Positions 42,628 through 51,582 of a DNA stretch of 64,000 nt are shown here, in pieces; the first letter of the stretch is position 1; every line of letters begins with the position of its first letter. Below the pieces are notes generated by a model. It was not told the DNA's origin. It ran no database searches and saw nothing but the letters and a program-made list of their open reading frames with translations. Location: NCBI RefSeq assembly GCF_024919295.1, contig NZ_JANWTC010000011.1, positions 1-64,000 on the forward strand. The letters are read 5' to 3'. Made by a program: the position numbers and the translations under genes. The stretch is from Corynebacterium lemuris (GTDB lineage: Bacteria > Actinomycetota > Actinomycetes > Mycobacteriales > Mycobacteriaceae).

Positions 42628-44601
42628 ATGACCACAGCTGCCGGGTTGTCCGGTCACCCTGCACCACAGAAATCCCCGGAACGGAAGGCCCCGGCGTCGC
42701 TGACGCTGTGGACGGGTGTGGCCAGCGCGATCCTGCTGGCCATCCTGGCCTTCGCCGGGGGATGGCAGCGGCGGTGGATGAGCGATGACGGCCTGATCGT
42801 CCTGCGCACCGTGCGTAACCTGCTGGCCGGCAACGGCCCGGTCTTCAACGCCGGTGAGCGGGTCGAGGCCAACACCTCCACCCTGTGGCAGTACCTCATC
42901 TATCTGGTGGCCCTGGTCACCGATGCCCGCCTCGAGATCATCGCGATGTGGCTGGCCCTGATCTTCACCACCGTGGCACTCGGCCTGGCGGCCTGGGGCA
43001 CCGCCCGGCTCTACCGCCACCGGCCCACGCTCCTGCTCCTGCCCGCCGGCGGGCTGGTCTATCTGGCGCTGCCGCCGGCCCGCGATTTCGCCACCTCCGG
43101 CCTGGAGTGGGGTCTGAGCCTGTTATGGATCGCCGGGCTCTGGTGTCTGCTCGTCGCATGGGCGATCCGGGAGGGGAAGGCGGGCCGGCACCACGCCGGC
43201 GGCCCCTCCGAGAAGACCACCTACTGGCTGGCGTTCTGGGCGGGCCTGTCCTGGCTCGTGCGCCCCGAGCTCGCGCTCTACGGCGGGCTGACCGGCCTGC
43301 TCATCATCTTCGCGGCCACCAGCTGGCGGCAGCGCGGACTCATCCTGGCGGCCGCACTGCCTGTACCCGCCGGCTACCAGATCTTCCGGATGGGTTACTA
43401 CGGACTGCTCACCCCGCACACGGCGGTGGCGAAGTCCGCGGGTGACGCCGAATGGGCGGGGGGCTGGGAGTACCTCCGGGATCTGGTCGATCCGTACTGG
43501 CTGTGGCTGGCCCTCGCGGTGGTCATCGTCCTGGGTGCGGTGACCCTGTGGCGCTTCTCGACGCCCCATGGCGAGCCCGTCGTGGTCACCGGCCGTGGGC
43601 GGCTGCGCACCCCGGTGGCGGTGACCTGCCTGATCCTGCTGGCCGGCACCATCCACCTCCTCTATGTGCTGCGCGTGGGCGGTGACTTCATGCACGGCCG
43701 GATGCTCCTGCTGCCCCTGTTCGCCCTGCTGCTGCCGCTGGCGGTGGTGCCCCTGGTGGACCTGCGGCGGATCGCCCCGCGTTTTGATCTGCCGGCGGCT
43801 CTCGGCCTGGCGGTGCTGGCCTGGTGGGGGGTGAGCACGGTGATCACCGGTCACCCCGTCGACTGGGAGACCGACTACGAGGAACTGGGCATCGTCGACG
43901 AACGTGATTTCTGGACGTACGCAACCTTCCGGGAACAGGGTGATCCGCCGCTGGTGGCCGCTGATTTCCGCACTGCCCTGGCCATGAACAACTACCCGGA
44001 GGTGGCACAGCAGGCCAGGGAGCAGGACGTGGGCCTGATGTCGCAGATCCTGTTGAGCACGGAGCCCAACGAGTTCTCCTGGATCACCACCCCGCGGATC
44101 CCGCGCGAGCTGGCGCATGAGGACCCGACCGGCCTGGCCGACCAGCCGCCGACCGTGTACCACATCAATCTGGGTATGACCAGCATGAATGCGCCGCTGG
44201 AGTTGCGTGTGCTGGACACGGTCGGGTTGACCACCCCGCTCGCCGCACGTCAGCCGCGGGACGCGGAGGCGCGCGTGGGCCACGACAAGTGGCTGCCCTT
44301 CGAGTGGCAGGCCTCGGACACCGCCGTCGCCCTGGAGAACCTGCCCGGCTGGTATGACCGGGAGGCCACCGCCCTGGCCCGCCAGGCCCTGCAGACCCCG
44401 GCGTTGGCGGACCTGGTGGCCACCTACCGTGAGCCGATGAGCCTGGATCGTTTCCTGGCCAACATCCGTTTCGCCTTCACAGACGGCCGTACGTTGGAGT
44501 TCAGCCTCGATCCAGAGGAGGTCATTAAGGAGCACGGCCCGGTTCAGCCTGGAATTCAGGTGGCCTGGCCAGTGGAAATTTCCCCCGAAAACCCCAGGTG
44601 A
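42628..44601 (+). CDS. aftB: Terminal beta-(1,2)-arabinofuranosyltransferase
   Basis: A 657-aa GT-C membrane glycosyltransferase capping arabinan with beta-1,2-linked arabinofuranose, the sites later mycolated. About ten to eleven transmembrane segments occupy the first 420 residues. The conserved acidic motif SDDGLIVLRTVRNL lies in the first extracellular loop (about 55), with NTSTLWQYL after it, and VGGDFMHGR is in a later loop. The soluble C-terminal domain (about 425-657) faces the outside. Position between ubiA and a mycolyltransferase matches corynebacterial aftB. Confidence 0.92.
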   Translation: MTTAAGLSGHPAPQKSPERKAPASLTLWTGVASAILLAILAFAGGWQRRWMSDDGLIVLRTVRNLLAGNGPVFNAGERVEANTSTLWQYLIYLVALVTDARLEIIAMWLALIFTTVALGLAAWGTARLYRHRPTLLLLPAGGLVYLALPPARDFATSGLEWGLSLLWIAGLWCLLVAWAIREGKAGRHHAGGPSEKTTYWLAFWAGLSWLVRPELALYGGLTGLLIIFAATSWRQRGLILAAALPVPAGYQIFRMGYYGLLTPHTAVAKSAGDAEWAGGWEYLRDLVDPYWLWLALAVVIVLGAVTLWRFSTPHGEPVVVTGRGRLRTPVAVTCLILLAGTIHLLYVLRVGGDFMHGRMLLLPLFALLLPLAVVPLVDLRRIAPRFDLPAALGLAVLAWWGVSTVITGHPVDWETDYEELGIVDERDFWTYATFREQGDPPLVAADFRTALAMNNYPEVAQQAREQDVGLMSQILLSTEPNEFSWITTPRIPRELAHEDPTGLADQPPTVYHINLGMTSMNAPLELRVLDTVGLTTPLAARQPRDAEARVGHDKWLPFEWQASDTAVALENLPGWYDREATALARQALQTPALADLVATYREPMSLDRFLANIRFAFTDGRTLEFSLDPEEVIKEHGPVQPGIQVAWPVEISPENPR

Positions 44602-44623
44602 GGCCGCATAAAGTCACAGACTG

Positions 44624-44650
44624 GTAACGAAATAATGAGCTTTTCGTTAC
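44624..44650. promoter_or_regulatory. GTAACGAAA inverted repeat upstream of the mycolyltransferase gene
   Basis: GTAACGAAA (44624-44632), nine bases, TTTCGTTAC (44642-44650): perfect nine-base arms. It lies about 34 bases upstream of the predicted -10. A further GTTAACGAA is at 44706. Operator function is inferred. Confidence 0.55.
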
Positions 44651-44683
44651 GTATTGCTCTACAGTGTCACGCAGTAGGGACGC

Positions 44684-44689
44684 TATGAT
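44684..44689 (+). promoter_or_regulatory. -10 hexamer of the mycolyltransferase gene
   Basis: TATGAT, with TACAGT/ACAGTG about 17-18 bases upstream as a poor -35. The predicted leader is about 83 bases, ending with GAGGAGAA before ATG 44779. Confidence 0.45.
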
Positions 44690-44778
44690 GCAGCGCGGCG
44701 CGGTTGTTAACGAACTGGCAGGCGCAGCCGATAGGTCCCACAGCGCCAAGACTGCAGAACGCCAAGCCGAGGAGAACC

Positions 44779-45807
44779 ATGACCTTTCTGACCGGAGCCC
44801 GTCGCGTGAGCCGAAGAGCCCTCGCGGTGCTGGCCGCCTTCGCCACCGCCCTCACCCTCATGGTGTTCGTCGGTGCCGGGGAGGCCAGGGCCGACAACCG
44901 GGCCTGGCTGCGCCAGGACGCAAACGGCCACTGTGAATGGGACGGAGTCGGCCACTGGGTCCAGCGTTGTGACGTCTGGTCCCCCTCCACCGGCAACAAC
45001 ATCACCGTCCAGATCCAGCCGGCCGCCCGCGGCGGCAACGCGGGCTTCTACCTCCTGGACGGACTGCGTGCCACCAACCACGCCAACGCCTGGACCGTCG
45101 ACGTCAACGCCGCGGCCGTGTACAACAACTCCAACATCACCCTGGTGATGCCGGTGGGTGGCGCAGGTTCCTTCTACGCCGACTGGGAGGAGCCCGCCAC
45201 CTACGACCTGAACAACCCGGTCACCTACCAGTGGGAGACCTTCCTCTCCTCTGAGCTGCCGGCCTACCTGCAGCAGAACTTCGGTGTCGCACCGGACAAC
45301 AACTCCATCGCCGGCCTGTCCATGGGTGGTACCGCGGCCCTCAACCTGGCCGCGAAGTACCCGGGCCAGTTCCGCCAGGCACTGTCCTGGTCCGGCTACC
45401 TGGCCACCACCATGCCGGGCATGCAGACCATGATGCGCGTGGCGCTTCTCGACGCCGGCGGCTTCAACATCAACGCCATGTACGGCACCATCCTCAACCC
45501 GCGCCGCTTCGAGAATGACCCCTTCCACAACATGGAGGGCCTGCGCGGCAAGGACGTCTACATCTCCGCCGCCACCGGCCTGTGGGGCCCGGAGGACAAC
45601 AACTACCCGGTGAACCTCAAGCTCTCCGCGACCCCGCTGGAGATGCTGGCCCGGGTGTCCACCCGGCTGTGGGAGGGCAAGGCGCTGGCCACCGGGATCA
45701 ACGTCACCACCGACTACCCGTTGACCGGCATCCACAACTGGAACCAGTTCGGCAGCCAGCTGCACAAGACCAAGGGCCGTGTCCTGGATGTCATGAACGC
45801 CTGGTAG
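44779..45807 (+). CDS. cmt: Trehalose corynomycolyltransferase (antigen 85 family)
   Basis: A 342-aa secreted esterase-fold enzyme that transfers corynomycolate between trehalose monomycolate and acceptors (another TMM or arabinogalactan). The signal peptide is about 1-38 (ARA-DN). The nucleophile is S181 in GLSMGG, a His in GIHNWNQF (near 315) completes the triad, and there is an FYADWEEP substrate segment near 132. There are no LGFP repeats, unlike its neighbour. GAGGAGAA precedes the ATG. Own promoter and a strong intrinsic terminator make it a single-gene unit. Confidence 0.93.
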   Translation: MTFLTGARRVSRRALAVLAAFATALTLMVFVGAGEARADNRAWLRQDANGHCEWDGVGHWVQRCDVWSPSTGNNITVQIQPAARGGNAGFYLLDGLRATNHANAWTVDVNAAAVYNNSNITLVMPVGGAGSFYADWEEPATYDLNNPVTYQWETFLSSELPAYLQQNFGVAPDNNSIAGLSMGGTAALNLAAKYPGQFRQALSWSGYLATTMPGMQTMMRVALLDAGGFNINAMYGTILNPRRFENDPFHNMEGLRGKDVYISAATGLWGPEDNNYPVNLKLSATPLEMLARVSTRLWEGKALATGINVTTDYPLTGIHNWNQFGSQLHKTKGRVLDVMNAW

Positions 45808-45821
45808 CCACGCCACGCGTG

Positions 45822-45860
45822 CCCCGGAGGGCAGGAACCGCCCTCCGGGGTTCTTTATTT
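45822..45860 (+). terminator. Intrinsic terminator after the mycolyltransferase gene
   Basis: CCCCGGAGGGC (45822-45832), seven-base loop, GCCCTCCGGGG (45840-45850), then TTCTTTATTT. A textbook Rho-independent terminator 15 bases after the stop. Confidence 0.9.
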
Positions 45861-45884
45861 CCGGGGGTAGGACACGGCGTGCCC

Positions 45885-46124
45885 TACCCTAAAGTCTCAA
45901 GTTCAACTTAAACTTGAGCACGACCCTGGCGGAGACCCACATCACCGCCCCGGTGAGACAACTGAAGAATCTTCCGCCGACGGAGACGTCGGGCGCGGAA
46001 GGTGGGTGCCTCAGAAGCCCACCGCCCGGGGGCGGGGAACCCCCGGGCGGTGGCGGCCCACCTGACGTGCCGGGTCCCCGTCGGCACCACACATCCACGA
46101 GCACCACACACAAGGACTTCACTC
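45885..46124 (+). promoter_or_regulatory. cop1 promoter and long structured leader
   Basis: TACCCT (45885-45890) is a candidate -10. Right after it is CTCAAGTT caactta AACTTGAG (45896-45918), an operator-like repeat. The following leader of about 230 bases can fold into CTTCCGC-CGACG/CGTCG-GCGGAAG (about 45971-46002) and a perfect 14-bp hairpin (46019-46032 with 46040-46053, loop CGGGGAA). A GGTGGG at 46001 can pair with CCCACC inside the 14-bp stem (46018-46023) or after it (46057-46062), giving mutually exclusive folds. No short frame is evident. Confidence 0.45.
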
Positions 46125-48032
46125 ATGCGCGACACCGCATCCCGTTCCCCGCAGCGCCGCCGACCCTGGCTCGCCGCCCTCGTCCTCCCGACGACGGTCG
46201 CCCTCGGTCTGTCCCTGGCGCCCGCGGCCATTGCCCAGGACCTCTCCGGAAGCAGCCTCTCCGACTCGATCCGTCCCTCCGACCCGCCGCAGCGCACCCC
46301 GGTCTCCACGGAGTACCCGGACGTCCAGGGGCTGCCCGCCGGTGTCGACGTTGAGCGTGTCGAGTGGATCACCAACCGCCGCATCGCCCTCTACATCAAA
46401 TCCGCCGCCATGCCCGGCGAGCTGATCCAGGTCCAGATGCTGCTCGCCCGCGACTGGCACGCCGACAGCAGCCGCACCTTCCCGGAGGTCTGGGCGCTTG
46501 ACGGTCTGCGTGCACGTGAGGACGACAGCGGCTGGACCATCGAGACCAACATCGAGCAGTTCTACGCCGACAAGAACGTCAACGTCATCCTCCCCGTCGG
46601 CGGCGAATCCTCCTTCTACTCCGACTGGCAGCGTCCGGACAACGGCAAGCACTACAAGTGGGAGACCTTCCTCATGCAGGAGCTGGTCCCGATCCTGGAC
46701 AACGGTTTCCGCTCCAGCAAGGAACGCGCCATCTTCGGCCTGTCCATGGGCGGTACCGCCGCGATGAACCTCGCCCAGCGCCACCCGCACATGTTCGAGT
46801 TCGTCGGCTCCTTCTCCGGCTACCTGGACACCACCTCCCCGGGCATGCCCGAGGCCATCCTGGCGGCCCAGCGCGACGCCGGCGGCTACGACGGCACCGC
46901 CATGTGGGGCAGCCCCGGCCACCAGGACTGGGTCGACCACGATCCGAAGCTGGGCATTCAGGCCCTCAAGGACATGAAGGTCTACGTCTCCTCCGGTTCC
47001 GGCAGCGATGACTTCGGGCAGGCCAATTCCGTGGCCACCGGCCCGGCGAATGCCGCAGGCATCAGCCTGGAGATCCTCTCCCGCATGACCTCCCAGACCT
47101 TCGTCGACCGCGCCCGTGAGGCCGGTGTGGAGCCGGTCGTCCACTTCCGTCCCTCCGGCGTCCACGCCTGGCCCTACTGGCAGTTCGAGATGGTCCAGTC
47201 CTGGCCGCACATCGCCAACGCCCTGTCACTGTCCGAGAGGGACAAGGGTGCCGACTGCGTCGCCGTCGGCGCCATCGCCGAGGCCACCAAATCCGGCGTC
47301 ATCGGTTCCTGCGTGAACAACGAGTACGCGGTCGGGGACGGCGCCCGCCAGGACTTCCGCAACGGTGTGGCCTACTGGTCCCCCGAGACCGGCGCGCATG
47401 CCCTGCACGGCGCCATCAACGCCCGCTACCATCACATCGGCGGCCCGGCCAGCTGGCTCGGCTTCCCGACCACCGGCGAGCGCACCACCCCGGACGGCGT
47501 CGGCCGCTACGTCCACTTCGAGAACGGCTCCATCTACTGGACCCCGGGCACCGGTGCCCAGGAGGTCCCGGGCCGGATCATGGCCGAGTGGGGTGCCGCC
47601 GGCTGGGAGCGCGGCGACCTGGGTTACCCGGTCACCCCGCCGGTCGACACCAACGGCGGCCAGGTCCAGGAGTTCCAGAAGGGCTGGATCGTCCAGGATC
47701 CGGACGGTGGGACCCACCGGGTCAAGGGTGCCATCGCTGCCAAGTACAGCGATGTCAACACCGTCAGCTCCCCCCTGGGTTTCCCCACCTCCAATGAGAA
47801 GCTCATCCGCGGCGGTGCCTTCCAGGAGTTCGAGAACGGCAACATCTACTGGTCCGCCGCCACCGGTGCGCACTACATCCTCTACGGTGGCATCTTCAAC
47901 CACTGGGGCACCAAGGGGTACGAGCAGGGTGAGTTCGGCTGGCCGACCGCCGATCAGACCGGCCAGACCGTCCGCTTCCAGAACGGCACCATCAGCGAAG
48001 TCGGTGGGCAGATCCGGGAGGGGCGGAACTGA
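46125..48032 (+). CDS. cop1: Mycolyltransferase with C-terminal LGFP repeats (Cop1/PS1)
   Basis: A 635-aa secreted protein: signal peptide 1-37 (AIA-QD), an antigen-85-type esterase domain (about 75-400) with nucleophile S207 in GLSMGG and a His in GVHAWPYW, then four or so LGFP repeats of about 50 residues ([36 protein letters not shown]). The repeats are thought to hold the enzyme in the arabinogalactan-mycolate layer. It corresponds to the PS1/Csp1 antigen of C. glutamicum. AAGGA precedes the ATG after a long leader. The following lipoprotein gene begins two bases after the stop. Confidence 0.94.
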   Translation: MRDTASRSPQRRRPWLAALVLPTTVALGLSLAPAAIAQDLSGSSLSDSIRPSDPPQRTPVSTEYPDVQGLPAGVDVERVEWITNRRIALYIKSAAMPGELIQVQMLLARDWHADSSRTFPEVWALDGLRAREDDSGWTIETNIEQFYADKNVNVILPVGGESSFYSDWQRPDNGKHYKWETFLMQELVPILDNGFRSSKERAIFGLSMGGTAAMNLAQRHPHMFEFVGSFSGYLDTTSPGMPEAILAAQRDAGGYDGTAMWGSPGHQDWVDHDPKLGIQALKDMKVYVSSGSGSDDFGQANSVATGPANAAGISLEILSRMTSQTFVDRAREAGVEPVVHFRPSGVHAWPYWQFEMVQSWPHIANALSLSERDKGADCVAVGAIAEATKSGVIGSCVNNEYAVGDGARQDFRNGVAYWSPETGAHALHGAINARYHHIGGPASWLGFPTTGERTTPDGVGRYVHFENGSIYWTPGTGAQEVPGRIMAEWGAAGWERGDLGYPVTPPVDTNGGQVQEFQKGWIVQDPDGGTHRVKGAIAAKYSDVNTVSSPLGFPTSNEKLIRGGAFQEFENGNIYWSAATGAHYILYGGIFNHWGTKGYEQGEFGWPTADQTGQTVRFQNGTISEVGGQIREGRN

Positions 48033-48034
48033 TC

Positions 48035-48544
48035 ATGCCTACTCCGGCCAGGACCGGGTTGATCATCGCCGTGCTGACCGGCGCGTTCACCCTCACCGCC
48101 TGCGGCGGGGCCACCGTGGAGAACGACCCCACGACGGCCACCTCCGTGGCGCCGCTCGAGCGCGCCCCGAAGAACGACGTGTCCGAGGAGTCCCCGGAGA
48201 CCGGGGAGCCCGGGCGCCGGCCGCCGGCCGGCCGGCCTGCCGAACCGCAGCCGCAGGATCAGGGTGCCCGGGAGATCGATGAGATCCCCGAGCAGCAGAC
48301 ACCTCGTTCCCCGGAGGACGTCACCTTCCTCGGTGACCTCACCGACGAGGGTATCGACGTCGAGGGGGTCGAGGACCAGCTCATCGGCACCGCCTCGACC
48401 GTCTGCGGGGGTGGCGGGAACGTCCTCACGGAGGCCACCCCTCCGGCCGTGGCAGGCCAGCTCGTTGAGCAGGGCCGTACCGACCTGCCCGTCGGGGAAG
48501 TCACGGCGCTGATCGAGTCCACGGCGAAAAACGCCTACTGCTAG
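48035..48544 (+). CDS. Lipoprotein with DUF732 domain
   Basis: A 169-aa secreted protein with a lipobox LTACGG (Cys near residue 23). An acidic Pro-rich linker (about 30-90) is followed by a C-terminal DUF732-type helical module (FLGDLTDEGIDV...STVCGGG...ALIESTAKNAYC) with its paired cysteines. The function of DUF732 is not known. Two bases after cop1, no separate promoter, so it probably works with or is co-regulated with the mycolyltransferase. Confidence 0.8.
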   Translation: MPTPARTGLIIAVLTGAFTLTACGGATVENDPTTATSVAPLERAPKNDVSEESPETGEPGRRPPAGRPAEPQPQDQGAREIDEIPEQQTPRSPEDVTFLGDLTDEGIDVEGVEDQLIGTASTVCGGGGNVLTEATPPAVAGQLVEQGRTDLPVGEVTALIESTAKNAYC

Positions 48545-48549
48545 AGATA

Positions 48550-48555
48550 TAAGAT
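48550..48555 (+). promoter_or_regulatory. Leaderless -10 hexamer of the cutinase-like gene
   Basis: TAAGAT, seven bases before ATG 48563. Confidence 0.5.
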
Positions 48556-48562
48556 CTGAGAC

Positions 48563-49471
48563 ATGCGTAAGCTGCTGACCATCCTGGCCGTGTTGATCCT
48601 CGTACTCCTCATCGGCGTCGGCACGTTCCGTTTCCTGCGCTCCGGCGATGACGTCCCGTTGCCGCCGGGGGTGCCGCAGCCGACGGAACTGCTCCAGCCG
48701 GACTGGTGTCCGGACGTCGAGGTGATCGCCGCACCGGGTACCTGGGAATCGGCGGCCGGTGATGACCCGTTCAACCCGACCGCGAACGAGTATAGCTTCA
48801 TGCTGTCGATCACCCGCCCCCTGCAGGAGCGATTCAGCCCGGATGACGTGAAGGTGTGGACCCTGCCGTACACCGCGCAGTTCCGCTCCATCAACTCCCA
48901 GCAGGAGATGACCTACGACGAGTCCCGGCAGGAGGGGCAGCAGGTCCTCGAGACCGAACTGGTGACGATGCACGACCAGTGCCCCTACACGGATTTCATT
49001 CTCGCCGGATTCTCGCAGGGGGCGGTCATCCTGGGTGACCTGGCCAGCCAGATCGGACAGGGCGGCGGCGTGATCCCGGCCGAGCGCATCAGGGGTACCG
49101 TCCTGATCGCGGACGGCCGCCGGGAACCTGGTGTGGGCCAGAACCCCGGCACCTGGGTCGACGGAGTCGGCGCAGAGGTTGCTCTCCAGCCACTCAACCT
49201 GCTCGTTCAGCCGGTCGTCCCCGGTGCGACCATGCGTGGTCCCCGCGTCGGCGGCTTCGGGGAGCTCCAGGACCGCACCTTCGACATCTGCGCCCCCGAC
49301 GACAGCATCTGCGATGCACCCCGCAACGTGGGCAATGCCATCGAGCGGGCCCAGGCGTTGGTCGCCGCCAACGGCGTGCACGCCCTCTACGCCAGCAATC
49401 CCGATGTGATCCCGGGGACCACCGCCAATGCGTGGGTTGTGGAATGGGCCAGTGAACTGATCGCCCAGTGA
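48563..49471 (+). CDS. Cutinase-like envelope lipase (Rv3802c type)
   Basis: A 302-aa protein with one N-terminal membrane segment (4-20) and a cutinase alpha/beta-hydrolase domain. The nucleophile is S151 in GFSQG, and the cysteines W-C-P (49) and D-Q-C (140) form a likely disulfide. An ICAPDDSICDAP segment carries the catalytic Asp, and a C-terminal NGVHALYA segment the His. Mycobacterial Rv3802c, in the same position before fadD32-pks13, is an essential lipase/thioesterase of the envelope linked to mycolate metabolism. Substrate here is inferred from that. Confidence 0.9.
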   Translation: MRKLLTILAVLILVLLIGVGTFRFLRSGDDVPLPPGVPQPTELLQPDWCPDVEVIAAPGTWESAAGDDPFNPTANEYSFMLSITRPLQERFSPDDVKVWTLPYTAQFRSINSQQEMTYDESRQEGQQVLETELVTMHDQCPYTDFILAGFSQGAVILGDLASQIGQGGGVIPAERIRGTVLIADGRREPGVGQNPGTWVDGVGAEVALQPLNLLVQPVVPGATMRGPRVGGFGELQDRTFDICAPDDSICDAPRNVGNAIERAQALVAANGVHALYASNPDVIPGTTANAWVVEWASELIAQ

Positions 49472-49493
49472 CCGGGGGTACCGGAGGGTACTC

Positions 49494-49507
49494 TCGTTAT
49501 GTAACGA
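49494..49507. promoter_or_regulatory. TCGTTA TG TAACGA palindrome upstream of fadD32
   Basis: Six-base arms, two-base centre, containing the GTAACGA core shared with sites at 44624 and 51499. It lies about 40 bases upstream of the fadD32 -35 region. Confidence 0.5.
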
Positions 49508-49525
49508 AAACGTCTCGACAGAGGA

Positions 49526-49575
49526 CTAACAGGACGTATGCCTGCTCTGTTAGGTTGACACGAAAGACTTATAAA
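49526..49575 (+). promoter_or_regulatory. fadD32 promoter with overlapping inverted repeat
   Basis: TATAAA (49570-49575) is a strong -10. The repeat CTAACAG (49526-49532) / CTGTTAG (49547-49553) places its right arm exactly at the -35 position, 17 bases from the -10. A bound protein would control polymerase access. The leader is short and has AAGGAG before the start codon. Confidence 0.55.
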
Positions 49576-49609
49576 ACATCCCGCCCGCGGGAGCACCACA
49601 AGGAGAAGC

Positions 49610-51472
49610 ATGGACCTTCAAGCGGCGATGAGCCAGTTCTTCAACGACAAGGGCGAGATCGTCCTTGCTCCGCAGCTGACCCTGGCCGGCCTGGCCGAGC
49701 TGATGTACCAGGGTGATCTGCAGCTCGGCGGGGGAGAACGTCACTGTCTGCGCTTCTGGGACTTCTCCGAATCCCGGGAAGGTACCCCGGTCGACTTCAC
49801 CCGCACCGAGATCAACACCCGCATCAAGGCTGTGGCGGCCCGTCTGCAGCAGGTGGGCAAGATCGGTGACCGCGTGGCCATCCTGGCGAACAACTCGCCG
49901 GAGTACCTCTTCGGTTTCATCGGTGCGCTCTACGCGGGCATGACCCCGGTCCCGCTCTACGATCCCTCCGAGCCGGGCCATGCGGACCACCTCAAGGCCG
50001 TCTTCGCCGATTGCGAGCCCGCCTTCGTGCTCACCAACTCCACCTCCGCGACGGCCGTGCGCGAGCACTTCGCCGAGCTGCCCTCCCGTGAGCGCCCCCG
50101 CATCCTCGCGGTGGACTCCCTGCCGGACACCCTGGCATCCTCCTACATGAACCCGATGATGACCCTGCAGGGTCAGCAGCTCATGGCCTCGGCGACCACC
50201 ATGCCGGTCGACCAGCCCGCCTTCCTGCAGTACACCTCCGGTTCCACCCGCACCCCGGCCGGCGTGCAGCTGACCAACCGCTCCATCCTCACCAACGTGC
50301 TGCAGATCTTCACCGCCGCCCGCCTGCGCATGCCGCTGCGTCTGGTGACCTGGCTGCCGCTGCACCACGACATGGGCATCATCCTCTCCCTCTTCGTCAC
50401 CATCCTGGGCCTGCCCAACGAGATCATGGCCCCGCGTGACTTCATCCAGCAGCCGAAGCGCTGGGTCGAGCAGCTCCACCGCCGCGACACCGATGAGGGT
50501 GTGTCCGTCTACACCGTCATCCCGAACTTCGCCCTCGAGCTGGCCGCCCGTTACGGGAAGCCGAAGGACGGCGAGACCCTCGACCTGTCCGCCATCGACG
50601 GCATCATCATCGGTTCCGAGCCGATCACGGAGAAGGCCGTCACCGCCTTCATCGAGGCCTTCGGTGAGTACCAGCTGTCCACCAACGTGCTGCGCCCCTC
50701 CTACGGACTGGCCGAGGCCTCCCTGCTGGTGACCACCCCGCAGACCCCGGAGCGCCCGCTGATCTCCTACTTCGACCGCGACAAGCTCTCCGAGGGTGTC
50801 GTCGAGTTCGTGGAGAAGGACTCCGAGCTGGCCGTGGCCTTCGCCTCCAACGGCCAGGTTGTCCGCCCGCAGGCCCTGACCATCGTCGACCCGGAGACGA
50901 AGGCCGAGCTGGCTGACGGCCAGATCGGTGAGCTGTGGGTCAAGGGCGACAACCTCGCCGCCGGTTACCTCGGCCGCGAGGAGGAGACCGCGGAGACCTT
51001 CCGCAACACCCTCGGCGAGCGTCTGCCGGAGTCCCGTGTCGCGGACGCCACCGACGAGGGCTGGCTCGCCACCGGTGACCTGGGCACCATCGTCAACGGT
51101 GAAACCTACATCACCGGCCGCCTCAAGGACCTCATCGTCATCGCGGGCCGTAACCACTACCCGCAGGACATCGAGTTCACCGTGATGAACGCCTCCGACC
51201 ACGTCCGCCCGGACTCCGTCGCCGCGTTCTCCGTCACCGACGAGGATGCCGCCGAGTCCACCGAGCAGCTGGTGCTGGTCATCGAGCGCGATGACAAGGC
51301 CGATGCCTCGGGCGACGAGGCCGCCATCGAGGCCATCCGGGCAGCGGTCACCACCGCCCACGGTGTCACCCCGGCCGACATCCGGTTCGTCGGTCCGAAC
51401 GAGATCCAGCGTTCCTCGGCAGGCAAGATCGCCCGCCGGGTGATCCAGAAGAGCTACCTGTCCGAGGCCTGA
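49610..51472 (+). CDS. fadD32: Long-chain fatty-acyl-AMP ligase FadD32
   Basis: A 620-aa ANL-superfamily enzyme that activates the long fatty acid as acyl-AMP and loads it onto the N-terminal ACP of Pks13. It has the P-loop motif YTSGSTRTPAGV, TWLPLHHDMG, PSYGLAEAS, the adenylate motif TGDLG and the GRLKDLIVIAGRNHYPQDIE hinge. The FAAL-type insertion is inferred from family. AAGGAG lies eight bases before the ATG. Gene order fadD32-pks13-accD is the conserved mycolate condensation operon. Confidence 0.96.
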   Translation: MDLQAAMSQFFNDKGEIVLAPQLTLAGLAELMYQGDLQLGGGERHCLRFWDFSESREGTPVDFTRTEINTRIKAVAARLQQVGKIGDRVAILANNSPEYLFGFIGALYAGMTPVPLYDPSEPGHADHLKAVFADCEPAFVLTNSTSATAVREHFAELPSRERPRILAVDSLPDTLASSYMNPMMTLQGQQLMASATTMPVDQPAFLQYTSGSTRTPAGVQLTNRSILTNVLQIFTAARLRMPLRLVTWLPLHHDMGIILSLFVTILGLPNEIMAPRDFIQQPKRWVEQLHRRDTDEGVSVYTVIPNFALELAARYGKPKDGETLDLSAIDGIIIGSEPITEKAVTAFIEAFGEYQLSTNVLRPSYGLAEASLLVTTPQTPERPLISYFDRDKLSEGVVEFVEKDSELAVAFASNGQVVRPQALTIVDPETKAELADGQIGELWVKGDNLAAGYLGREEETAETFRNTLGERLPESRVADATDEGWLATGDLGTIVNGETYITGRLKDLIVIAGRNHYPQDIEFTVMNASDHVRPDSVAAFSVTDEDAAESTEQLVLVIERDDKADASGDEAAIEAIRAAVTTAHGVTPADIRFVGPNEIQRSSAGKIARRVIQKSYLSEA

Positions 51473-51498
51473 TCCCCGCCGGGGACGAACAGGAATAA

Positions 51499-51556
51499 GT
51501 AACGAAGGGGTCCGCACAGCCGATAACGTCCCGTACGAACAAAACTGTGCTGGACC
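51499..51556. promoter_or_regulatory. GTAACGAA motif and long inverted repeat between fadD32 and pks13
   Basis: GTAACGAA at 51499-51506 is followed by GGTCCGCACAG (51509-51519) and CTGTGCTGGACC (51545-51556), arms pairing with one extra base, around a 25-base loop. In RNA it would form a hairpin about 27 bases before the pks13 start. It could act as a terminator/attenuator, a processing site, or an operator. Confidence 0.45.
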
Positions 51557-51582
51557 GAAGATGGAAAAGGAATACCGCGTAC

